Positions 1 to 6,398 of a DNA stretch of 54,780 bases are shown one piece after another (the stretch's first letter is position 1; the number at the start of each line of letters is the position of its first letter). The notes below the pieces were generated by a model. It had not been told where the DNA came from, made no database searches, and worked only from the letters and a program-made list of their open reading frames with translations. The DNA is from Paracoccus sediminis (GTDB lineage: Bacteria > Pseudomonadota > Alphaproteobacteria > Rhodobacterales > Rhodobacteraceae). The DNA is taken from the NCBI RefSeq assembly GCF_900188295.1, contig NZ_FZNM01000019.1, positions 1-54,780 on the forward strand, in the 5' to 3' direction. The position numbers were made by a program, and so were the translations under genes.

Positions 1-1
1 C

Positions 2-169
2 GGCGGTGACCGCCAGCGTAACCCACGGCCGCGCGGCTTGCGCTACGCCGAAGGCTCCGCGCGCGGCCTCCTACACCACGTGCTGGGACACTATCTGTTC
101 TGTGGTCCTGTCAATGGCAAACGTCGGCTCTCCATCTTCGATCCCGATCAATATGCCGCATTGGCGTAG
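2..169 (+). CDS. C-terminal end of an unrecognised protein, cut by the window edge
   Basis: An open frame enters from the left edge and stops with TAG at 167-169, giving 55 residues. The last part (YLFCGPVNGKRRLSIFDPDQ) has a normal amino-acid mix and reads like genuine protein. I do not recognise the family. About 280 bases without a clear gene follow before the recombinase at 450. Another frame over the same bases (6-203) looks less protein-like. Confidence 0.4.
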   Translation, partial: GGDRQRNPRPRGLRYAEGSARGLLHHVLGHYLFCGPVNGKRRLSIFDPDQYAALA

Positions 170-449
170 GGACATTCTGCTTGGCGCGTTGATAGTAGTT
201 TAGGACATGGTGAGAATTCTGCAGCAAACTGAATGTCGGCTACGTCCCATAGCGGCATGCAGCGTCAGTGTGGAGAATCGACGCTCCGAACCTTCCGTGG
301 AAGCGTCCGCAAGGGGATCGTTGAGAGAACAGCCAGCTTGCCGCTGAACAGGCCGGTTGAAGACCAGCATTTGCTGGCAGCGCGAAATCTCAGATGAATG
401 GTCCGATATTTTTTGCAATGAAGGGACGGCTACTGTTACAGATTAGGGC

Positions 450-1031
450 ATGACACAGATTTTGATCGGCTACGCCCGCTGCTCCACCGACAAACAAGAT
501 CTTGCTGCGCAGAAGGGCAGCCTTGTCAGCTTCGGAGTTGCATCCGATCGCATCTACACCGACCACGGCTTTACCGGCACGAACCGCGCCCGTCCTGGTC
601 TCGATCAAGCGCTTGCAGCCTTGCGGGAGGGTGACACACTGGTCGTCCCGAAACTGGACCGCCTGGCGCGTTCCGTTCCCGACGCCCGCGACATAGCCGA
701 TAACCTGGCCGCGCGCGGTATTAAGCTTCAGCTTGGCAGCGCCATCCATGATCCGACAGACCCGATGGGCAAGCTGTTTTTCAACATCCTTGCGACCTTT
801 GCCGAGTTCGAGGCTGACTTGATCCGAATGCGGACCCGCGAGGGCATGGCCGTGGCCCGCGCCAAGGGCAAGCTGCGCGGCAAGAAGCCGAAGCTGTCGG
901 ATCGCCAGCAGCAGGAGCTGCGGCGCATGTATGACACCGGGGAGTATTCCATCAGTGATCTGGCTGAGGTGTTTTCGATCTCGCGGCCGACTGTGTATCG
1001 CACCTTGGGCCGGCAGGCGGCGGCAGCGTGA
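450..1031 (+). CDS. Serine recombinase / resolvase-invertase family
   Basis: The 193-residue protein begins with the serine recombinase signature IGYARCSTDKQD, whose serine is the expected nucleophile. VPKLDRLARS and a FNILATFAEFEADLIRMRTREG helix segment follow, as in Tn3-type resolvases. The C-terminus (about residues 150-190) carries a helix-turn-helix ending in SRPTVYRTLG. Length and domain order are normal for a small resolvase. It probably performs site-specific recombination for a Tn3-like transposon or plasmid. The next gene overlaps its stop codon (TGATG), so the two are co-transcribed. No large transposase is seen beside it. Confidence 0.9.
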   Translation: MTQILIGYARCSTDKQDLAAQKGSLVSFGVASDRIYTDHGFTGTNRARPGLDQALAALREGDTLVVPKLDRLARSVPDARDIADNLAARGIKLQLGSAIHDPTDPMGKLFFNILATFAEFEADLIRMRTREGMAVARAKGKLRGKKPKLSDRQQQELRRMYDTGEYSISDLAEVFSISRPTVYRTLGRQAAAA

Positions 1032-1408
1032 TGGCGGATGATCCAAAGCCCCCGCGCCCACCGTCGCTCAAAAGCGAGACCCGCCAGACGAACTGGCGCC
1101 GCACCAACCTGCCGAAGTACCAGGCCCACCTTGCCGTTCAGCGGGCGCTCATGTCTGGCGCTTTGGAAAAGCAGGGCTGCGAGGTCTGCGGCGCGGCCAA
1201 GGTCGATGCCCATCACGACCGATACGATGAGCCGTTAAACGTGCGGTGGCTCTGCCGCAGCCACCACGTCAAGCTGCACCATTACGGTGAGGATATGTTT
1301 CCTGTCGGTCGCCTCGGAGACGGCCGATCACGAATCCCACGGAAAAAGCCGCCAGCACAGACAAAGGCGCGAAAGCAATCGAGGCTGGATCGTCCGGCCG
1401 CAGAATAA
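1031..1408 (+). CDS. HNH-like zinc-finger protein with a replaced C-terminus
   Basis: Translation starts on the ATG that overlaps the recombinase stop. About 125 residues are encoded. Two Cys/His clusters are visible: CEVCG at about residue 50, then AHHDRY and LCRSHHVKLHH at about residues 60-85, the pattern of a small HNH-type zinc module. After about residue 90 the protein becomes Arg/Lys/Pro-rich. That stretch is antisense to a clear FUSC-type membrane-protein frame (1269-1652, minus), so the tail is probably run-on after a recombination junction near 1290-1320. Whether it cuts DNA or only binds it cannot be told. Confidence 0.6.
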   Translation: MADDPKPPRPPSLKSETRQTNWRRTNLPKYQAHLAVQRALMSGALEKQGCEVCGAAKVDAHHDRYDEPLNVRWLCRSHHVKLHHYGEDMFPVGRLGDGRSRIPRKKPPAQTKARKQSRLDRPAAE

Positions 1409-1652
1409 GGGCCACGACGACACCGACGGCAGCGCCGAAGAACGATCCCGCGCCCTGCTCGAATGCCTTGCCCAATGTGCCGCCGATATTGCTCTGCGTC
1501 ACGGCGATGGCGCTGATGACCGCCGAAAGCTCCACCGTCAGCCCTAATGCGTAAACCACCGAGAGCGTGGCGACGCCCGCGACAGTCATGCGAAGGGCAT
1601 GGATCGCCCACCAGCCGTGACGCTTGAACAGATGCTTCATCCTTGGTGCCAT
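1269..1652 (-). pseudogene. Truncated FUSC-family (fusaric acid resistance-like) membrane protein
   Basis: The 127-residue frame has at least three hydrophobic segments: ALRMTVAGVATLSVVYALGL, a central GSFFGAAVGVVVALIL, and SVLAAFSVGFVIG. The GKAFEQGAGSFFGAAVG context is typical of the N-terminal membrane domain of FUSC aromatic-acid efflux proteins. Those proteins are normally several hundred residues long, so only the first fifth or so remains. The frame runs out at the junction with the recombinase/HNH unit, which suggests that unit's arrival or a deletion destroyed the gene. No transport activity is expected. Confidence 0.65.
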
Positions 1653-1793
1653 TCTCTCCGATATCCCGCAACCGGCAGGATGTCACGGCTATGGGAGGAA
1701 GGGGCTTGGTCTCGCTTCAGTAGATGGATAGTAACTAGATCCGGCTGTTATAAGTTCGGGAAGAAGCGTCATTCTCTATGGAAAGGCATCCCC

Positions 1794-2138
1794 ATGCCAC
1801 GGCCCACTCTGTTCGCCACCCTCTTTGCATTTATGCCCGCCATCGCCTTTGCAAATGCGTCCCTCACCATCGCCTTCGACATGGATGACGTGATCACGGC
1901 CCGCTATGATTGCGGCGGAAACATGCCGCTGGCGGTGGTCTACGTTGCCTCCGACACCGATGCCTTGGCGTTGGTCCCTGTTGACGGAGGTCCCCGGGTT
2001 TTTGCGCAGGTAGTAAGTGGATCGGGTGCCCGCTATGTCTCGGGTCCGTACGAATGGATCATCAAGGGGGAGGCCGGTCAGCTGATCGACACGCTGGAGG
2101 ACAGGACCGTCTTCGACTGCGGACCTGCCGAACAGTAG
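1794..2138 (+). CDS. MliC-like C-type lysozyme inhibitor, periplasmic
   Basis: The 114-residue protein starts at the ATG after GGAAAG. Its signal peptide (PTLFATLFAFMPAIAFANA) is followed by a domain with YDCGG near the start and DCGPAEQ at the very end. In between lie ALVPVDGGPRVFAQVVSGSG and RYVSGPYEWIIKG, the arrangement of MliC/PliC inhibitors in which two cysteines form a disulphide and a Ser/Gly loop plugs the lysozyme active site. There is no lipobox cysteine after the signal, so it is probably soluble and periplasmic. An upstream in-frame extension to 1599 lacks protein-like character and was not used. Confidence 0.7.
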   Translation: MPRPTLFATLFAFMPAIAFANASLTIAFDMDDVITARYDCGGNMPLAVVYVASDTDALALVPVDGGPRVFAQVVSGSGARYVSGPYEWIIKGEAGQLIDTLEDRTVFDCGPAEQ

Positions 2139-2188
2139 GCGCAGAACCCGGCAGCGGGCGGATATGCATCGCTCTTTTAGACCTGCTG

Positions 2189-2440
2189 TCAGCTGAGGGC
2201 GAGGGCAATACCTGCAAGGGAAACGCCCGCCCCGAGGCTGCGCGTTGCAAGATGGCTGACCGCGCCGACGCGACCAGCAATCCCGCCCGCGACCAATCCG
2301 ACGATCATACCAACGCGATGCAAGAAGAGGAGCAAGGCCGTCACCCGCTCAGCGAAGAAGCTCCGCCAGCACGGCCTTGTCGCAAGAACGCTGACCGTGT
2401 TTTCCCACACCAACTCTCGCATCGCTGCCATTGGCTTCAC
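2189..2440 (-). pseudogene. Possible C-terminal remnant of a small membrane protein
   Basis: The 83-residue frame has two hydrophobic stretches (VGMIVGLVAGGIAGRVGAV and LGAGVSLAGIALALS). It ends in the glycine/alanine-rich style of HupE/UreJ- or LysE-like permease C-termini. Its start abuts the end of the resolvase gene (stop at 2437), which suggests that the resolvase-bearing DNA cut off the N-terminal part. The family assignment is weak. It may also be a chance frame. Confidence 0.25.
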
Positions 2441-3009
2441 CTAAATTTGGTATTTCCTTTGGTGCCTCCGGCGTCGATCGCCCGATACACCGTCATCCGG
2501 GATACGCCGAGCTCGCGGGCGATCTGGGCCTTAGACATGCCGTCTAATGCGAGGTTACGGATTTTCGCATCGTCCACCCGCTTCTCTCGCCCCTTGTAGA
2601 CGCCCTTGCCCTTCGCGGCGTCGATACCGGCACGCTGACGATCACGAATGAACTTCAACTCCATATCGGCCACCATGCCGAGAACGGTGATGACCATCCG
2701 CCCCATATCGCCGGCCGTGGTGACTTCGGGTTCGAGGATGCGGAGCGACGCTCCCTTGGCATCCAGTTCATGTACGAGGTTCAGAACGTCGCGTGTTGAC
2801 CGGCCAAGACGGTCGAGACGATGCACGACCAGCTCGTCGCCTGCACGCAGGAACTCTAGAACCGTGGCCAGTTCGCTGCGGCCGTCGCGCGTCGCCCCCG
2901 ATCCGGTTTCGGCACGGACGATTTCGCAGCCCGCCGCCTTCAGCTTGGCTTTCTGAATGTCGAGATCCTGACTGGACGTACTGACGCGGGCGTATCCGAT
3001 CCGAGGCAT
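2437..3009 (-). CDS. Serine resolvase, Tn3-type
   Basis: From ATG at 3009 the protein has 190 residues beginning MPRIGYARVSTSSQDLDIQK, with the catalytic serine in RVSTSSQ. VVHRLDRLGRSTRDVLNLV, the E-helix segment VITVLGMVADMELKFIRDRQRAG and a C-terminal helix-turn-helix (SKAQIARELGVSRMTVYRAI) follow. An in-frame TTG at 3015 would add two residues. The gene lies directly beside a cluster of TGTCAC motifs (3018-3147) that looks like its recombination and operator site, so autoregulation is likely. It differs clearly from the recombinase at 450 and has no adjacent transposase. Confidence 0.92.
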   Translation of the reverse strand: MPRIGYARVSTSSQDLDIQKAKLKAAGCEIVRAETGSGATRDGRSELATVLEFLRAGDELVVHRLDRLGRSTRDVLNLVHELDAKGASLRILEPEVTTAGDMGRMVITVLGMVADMELKFIRDRQRAGIDAAKGKGVYKGREKRVDDAKIRNLALDGMSKAQIARELGVSRMTVYRAIDAGGTKGNTKFR

Positions 3010-3017
3010 GGGCAAAC

Positions 3018-3147
3018 TGTCACGTTAGGGTGGTTGAGGTCCTGATACTGTCACAAGCGCTATTATGCCACTCATTTGTGACATCCTGAGCTGTCACTTC
3101 CAGCTGTCACCTGAAGGTGTGCCCAAACGTGACACAGCACAGTGACA
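3018..3147. promoter_or_regulatory. Candidate res site: seven TGTCAC half-sites
   Basis: TGTCAC occurs at 3018, 3049, 3092 and 3105, and its complement GTGACA at 3078, 3129 and 3142. Inverted pairs include 3049-3083 and 3105-3134. Resolvases of the Tn3/gamma-delta group bind inverted half-sites starting with TGTC at three subsites next to tnpR. The placement, directly upstream of the resolvase gene, fits. The exact subsites and crossover dinucleotide were not determined. Confidence 0.6.
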
Positions 3148-3263
3148 TGGTCGCCCAACTACTGCCTGCCGATCAGAAACCTTCTGACTTTTCTGCTTCG
3201 GCAATACTATATACACTGGAAGGTATCAGACAAAGCAAGATGACCCAAAAAGGGGTATAAGCC

Positions 3264-3512
3264 ATGACAGCGCAGCGGGTCCGGATCATCGAAGGTGGCA
3301 AGTTGGTCATCCCCGCGCTCATGCGGCGTGAACTGGGGATTGCAACAGGCGACACCGTTCTTGTCGAGGTCGAGGGTGGCGAGTTGCGTGTCCGCTCGCT
3401 TCCGCAGGCCGTTGCCAGGGCTCAAGCCATATTGCGGCGCCATGTGCCCGAGGGGGTGTCACTGGCAGACGAATTGATCGTCGACCGTCGGCGCCAGGCA
3501 GAGCGTGAGTAA
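3264..3512 (+). CDS. vapB: AbrB/MazE/SpoVT-type antitoxin (VapB-like)
   Basis: The protein is 82 residues. The N-terminal half (RVRIIEGGKLVIPALMRREL, GIATGDTVLVEVEGGELRV) is the swapped-hairpin DNA-binding fold of AbrB/SpoVT antitoxins. The C-terminal helical tail (about residues 50-82) would wrap the toxin. Its stop overlaps the toxin's GTG start, giving tight translational coupling. Antitoxin, or antitoxin-toxin complex, would repress its own promoter, probably in 3195-3260. It protects against the neighbouring PIN-domain RNase and may stabilise the plasmid. Confidence 0.85.
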   Translation: MTAQRVRIIEGGKLVIPALMRRELGIATGDTVLVEVEGGELRVRSLPQAVARAQAILRRHVPEGVSLADELIVDRRRQAERE

Positions 3513-3894
3513 GGCCGCAGTCCTGGACGCCTCGGCCCTGCTCTGCCTCCTGAATGGGGAGCCGGGCAGCGAGCGTGTTGTGCAGGCCCTGCCTTCCGCA
3601 GTAATCGGCGCCGCCAATCTTGCCGAGGTCGTGTCCAAGCTGCGTGAGCGTGGCCTGAGCGTCGAAGAGGTGGAGGACGTGCTTGGAGGCCTCCCTCTCG
3701 ATGTCCGGCCTCTCACCGCTGCCCAGGCGTATGCCATTGGCCATCTTCGCCCGGCAACCCGGACCCTTGGACTGTCTCTTGGAGATCGGGCCTGTCTTGC
3801 CCTGGCGGCCGAGCTCGGCATGCCCGCCCTGACCGCGGACCAGGCTTGGGGCGGTCTGGATATCGGTGTAGCCGTCGAGGTGATCCGAGGCTGA
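3505..3894 (+). CDS. vapC: PIN-domain ribonuclease toxin (VapC-like)
   Basis: The 129-residue protein starts at GTG 3505, inside the antitoxin's last codons. The PIN acidic residues are visible: D in VLDASALLCLLNGEPG near residue 8, E in AANLAEVVSKL near residue 45, D in LGLSLGDRACLALA near residue 95, and D in ALTADQAW near residue 113. These bind Mg/Mn at the RNase active site, and VapC toxins usually cut tRNA anticodon loops or the 23S sarcin-ricin loop. All key residues are present, so the toxin is probably active. With the upstream gene it forms a complete type II pair. Confidence 0.87.
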   Translation: MSKAAVLDASALLCLLNGEPGSERVVQALPSAVIGAANLAEVVSKLRERGLSVEEVEDVLGGLPLDVRPLTAAQAYAIGHLRPATRTLGLSLGDRACLALAAELGMPALTADQAWGGLDIGVAVEVIRG

Positions 3895-3956
3895 CAGGCG
3901 GTGGAATGGGACCATCGTCCTGCACCCTGCCCTTCTCGGGCCGACAGGCAGATGGA

Positions 3957-4023
3957 ACTTCCAGATCGGGACCAAAAAAAAGGGTTTCCTGGACGACTGA
4001 TTTCCAGACACGGTTTCCAGACA
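3957..4023. repeat. Direct repeats in the gene-free stretch after vapC
   Basis: TTTCCAGACA occurs twice, at 4001-4010 and 4014-4023, 13 bases apart. Related TTCCAGA and TTTCCTGGA lie just upstream (about 3958 and 3985). The whole stretch 3895-4656 holds no frame I trust. It also contains a small hairpin, TAGCGC-AA-GCGCTA, at 4481-4494. The repeats could be protein-binding iterons, or traces of the border between the toxin-antitoxin block and the AT-richer segment that follows. Confidence 0.35.
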
Positions 4024-4656
4024 GGAAAGAAAGCCATGGCGAGGCTCAGGCGCCCGCCGGCAGCCAAGTCCGGCAGAGGAACGTTTAGTAGACATCGTGT
4101 GCGCGAAGCCTACATGGCGGGAACGAGATTTCGGCCCATTGCGGCCAGACAGCCCTGGTCTGACGCCGCCTTGCAGGATCCCCAAACCGGACGTTCGCCC
4201 TTGCCGCAGCGCAAGAGACCGCGCACTGTCTGCTATGCGGAACCTCCCGGTCGTTGGCTGCATCTGCAGCTCTTTCGATCGTCTTAACGCAAAGACGAAC
4301 CTGAGGGCGAAAAGCTGGCATTTGCGGCAATGTTCACGACCTGCGGCTATAGCGCAGGCCAGCACGCGGACATTGCTTGTGGGTCACCCAACTATGCATT
4401 GCCCAAGCCTACCGACCACCTCTCCCATTCGGTCATTGCAAATGCTCTGGGTAGCCTATTAAAAGTAGCCATCTAGCGAGTAGCGCAAGCGCTATAGGAG
4501 CTAATCGACCGACTTGGAGCCGGAACGGACAGAAACCGATAAGCCGTCACAGAAGACCACAGTGATGCTATAATTCTTAGTGAACCTGCTCTAACCTTAG
4601 CAAGAAGCATAATTTGTCGACACGTCGGTCGGGACATGTCGCCTTAATGTTAAGAT

Positions 4657-5730
4657 TTAATCTGCGGGTTCAAGGCGTCTAGAATCACGCAATGCTTGCA
4701 CCGCATCATCTTTTGATCGCTTTGCTAATTCAAGTATAACATTAGACGATAGGCTGTTTATCATTTGATTAGGGTCACGTTCACCAAGTAACGTCATCCC
4801 ATAAGGCTCGAGTATGGACGAAAGTTTTCGATAACGTCGATCACAGTCCTTCCCCCAAAGGTCCTTCACTTCCCTCTCGATACCGCCTCTTAAGTGGAGA
4901 CTGTGCGCAATCGCTGATAACGCAAATTTAGAAATCTCGCACTTCTTGATCACTCCCACATCTATCGACGCGACTGACCGATGTGTAATGGATATTAGTG
5001 ATGACATTTCTTTGAGGCTAGGCGACTGTCTAGACTCATAAGCAGACAGTGCGCGTTCTATATCTAAATGAGAGTGGCTATCGTAAAAGAACTTTGCATC
5101 CCGTTTGAGGATTTTTTTGGTTTCAGCGGAAATCTCTTCTGTGGCGTCACCGTGGATGTGCCTATTCCGCCACGAAATCAATAGTTCAACAGCAGAAACA
5201 TAACTTTCGCGAACCGTTGCAGCATGATTGGCAACGCTCACGAACCTTTTTCTGAGTGACGGACGTTTTCGCTGTCCAAAATGAGCGCGCTGAAAATTAC
5301 GAATACATTCCTCCAGTTCAGCAGGTGACTGGCGGACGCTTTCTATTCTTGAAATTAAATCTTGGATATCCTTTGAGGCGGCTGGCCTAGAACCTTTTTT
5401 GTCGATTTCGAATTTTCCAACGAGCAAGCTCTCCACTTTGTTGTTCTGCACTAGGGAGGGATACGCAGCAAGATTTCGTAGATACGTATCCAGAGCATCA
5501 ACAAGAAACGCTAATGAGGCGTCCATAGCAAAGCCTTTCGCAGACTTCGCAGCAAAATCCAAATTTTTTGGACCCCAAGAGACTGCCAGCTCCTCAGGTT
5601 TGTTAATATGGCCAGATCTGACCCCCTCCAATCCAACCATAATCGTGTTTAACCGGAAATTCGCATGGCCTGCCCGGTCTTTAAAAATTTTGGCAGCCCG
5701 CGAGCGAGCGATATAAAGATTCTGATCCAT
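4657..5730 (-). CDS. HEPN-type protein, putative RNase toxin/defence effector, preceded by a tRNA-like RNA
   Basis: The ATG at 5730 (start MDQNLYIARS) gives 357 residues. An upstream in-frame extension would translate the tRNA-like gene and was rejected. The sequence is mostly helical. Residues about 184-195 read LISWRNRHIHGD, matching the HEPN RNase signature R-x4-H (R188, H193) with the usual Asn after Arg and Gly after His. HEPN proteins are metal-independent RNases common in toxin-antitoxin and abortive-infection systems, several of which cut anticodon loops. I do not recognise the exact family. The gene is visibly AT-richer than its surroundings, as expected for a transferred defence gene. 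The only Shine-Dalgarno-like AGG upstream overlaps the CCA end of the tRNA-like RNA. Confidence 0.6.
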   Translation of the reverse strand: MDQNLYIARSRAAKIFKDRAGHANFRLNTIMVGLEGVRSGHINKPEELAVSWGPKNLDFAAKSAKGFAMDASLAFLVDALDTYLRNLAAYPSLVQNNKVESLLVGKFEIDKKGSRPAASKDIQDLISRIESVRQSPAELEECIRNFQRAHFGQRKRPSLRKRFVSVANHAATVRESYVSAVELLISWRNRHIHGDATEEISAETKKILKRDAKFFYDSHSHLDIERALSAYESRQSPSLKEMSSLISITHRSVASIDVGVIKKCEISKFALSAIAHSLHLRGGIEREVKDLWGKDCDRRYRKLSSILEPYGMTLLGERDPNQMINSLSSNVILELAKRSKDDAVQALRDSRRLEPAD

Positions 5731-5738
5731 TTTTTGCC

Positions 5739-5843
5739 TGGTTGCGCGGACTGGAGTCGAGCCAGCTTCCCTGCTAATCACGAATGGCAAGCAAAATTTG
5801 GCTTGCGATAAAGAGCAGGTGCCCACCCTTGGACCACCGCGCC
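5739..5843 (-). ncRNA. tRNA-like RNA with a 40-nt anticodon loop and encoded CCA
   Basis: Read on the minus strand, this folds as a tRNA. The acceptor stem GGCGCGG pairs with CCGCGCA at six of seven positions (first pair G-A mismatched). T8 and G9 follow, then D-stem GTCC/GGGC with a GGG-containing loop, A26, and a perfect 5-bp anticodon stem CCTGC (5819-5815)/GCAGG (5774-5770). The variable loop is three bases, the T-stem is GCTGG/CCAGT with loop CTCGACT (T55, C56, A58 and the G53-C61 pair kept), then discriminator A and CCA. Instead of seven bases, the anticodon loop has forty (5814-5775), with an internal hairpin GCAAGC/GCTTGC around CAAATTTT. It cannot decode normally because U33 and a standard loop are absent. 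It ends eight bases before the HEPN start codon. Confidence 0.72.
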
Positions 5844-5848
5844 AAAGC

Positions 5849-5877
5849 TAAATAGCGCAAACCACCCTACCTGACAA
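5849..5877 (-). promoter_or_regulatory. Sigma-70-type promoter of the tRNA-like RNA
   Basis: On the minus strand TTGTCA (5877-5872) and TATTTA (5854-5849) are separated by exactly 17 bases. Counting from the -10 box, transcription should begin at about 5842-5843, the first bases of the acceptor stem. The RNA could therefore be made without a 5' leader. Transcription would continue into the HEPN gene unless processed or terminated. Confidence 0.6.
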
Positions 5878-6149
5878 TAGAATATTGGTGCCTCGGACGT
5901 CTCGAGTCTTATATGGAACCTCAGCTGAAGCTTTTGGATGCAGAGGGAAGCTCTCGTCCCGCTGTGTCCTCGTCATACGGAGTAATTCGCCGGGAGTAAC
6001 TGGCAGCAATGGTTGCAGATCGGTCATTTGCTGCCCCTTGGAACGAACGGCCGCAAGAGCCGGACTCTCACGCTGCGACTGCATTCGCGCGGCTGGCATG
6101 AGTGTCGGCGACGGGGTATTCTTGTCGATCTGCCGGCCCTGGTGGCGGG

Positions 6150-6182
6150 GAGTGTGCGGGGCAGCTCCTGACCCGCACACTC
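6150..6182. repeat. Perfect 11-bp inverted repeat (strong hairpin)
   Basis: GAGTGTGCGGG (6150-6160) and CCCGCACACTC (6172-6182) are perfect complements around an 11-base loop. No T-tract follows on either strand, so it is not a classical intrinsic terminator. It lies in the roughly 500-base stretch 5880-6398, between the tRNA-like promoter and the end of the ATPase gene, where I see no convincing gene. It may be a termination or protein-binding structure, or a relic of a mobile-element end. Confidence 0.5.
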
Positions 6183-6398
6183 GGCCCAGTCCGGCCGTTC
6201 GTTGGATTCGCTTTCGCTGCGCTACGGCTTCCCCGGACCGGACACCTATGACGGCATGCAGCATGGTTGGGAAAGCTGAGTGTGCCAGCGCTGCATACGG
6301 GCCTACGAAGTGACCCCCCACAGCTGCGTGCAGTAAAAGCCGAGGCGAATATAGCCTAGGGTAGAGTGGTGGAGCGTTTCGTGCTCTTTTACAGATGG

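Noticed and set aside
4097..4462. 121-residue plus-strand frame after vapC
   Set aside because: No ribosome site, no domain and no protein-like pattern.
5739..5826. Extension of the HEPN protein upstream through the tRNA-like sequence (32 extra residues)
   Set aside because: The extra residues are simply the translated tRNA-like cloverleaf, a common artefact at tRNA 3' ends; the ATG at 5730 is the better start.
5739..5843. An ordinary tRNA, or a tRNA with a self-splicing intron
   Set aside because: There is no U33 or standard seven-base loop, and 33 extra bases are far too few for a group I intron. No clear bulge-helix-bulge was found either.
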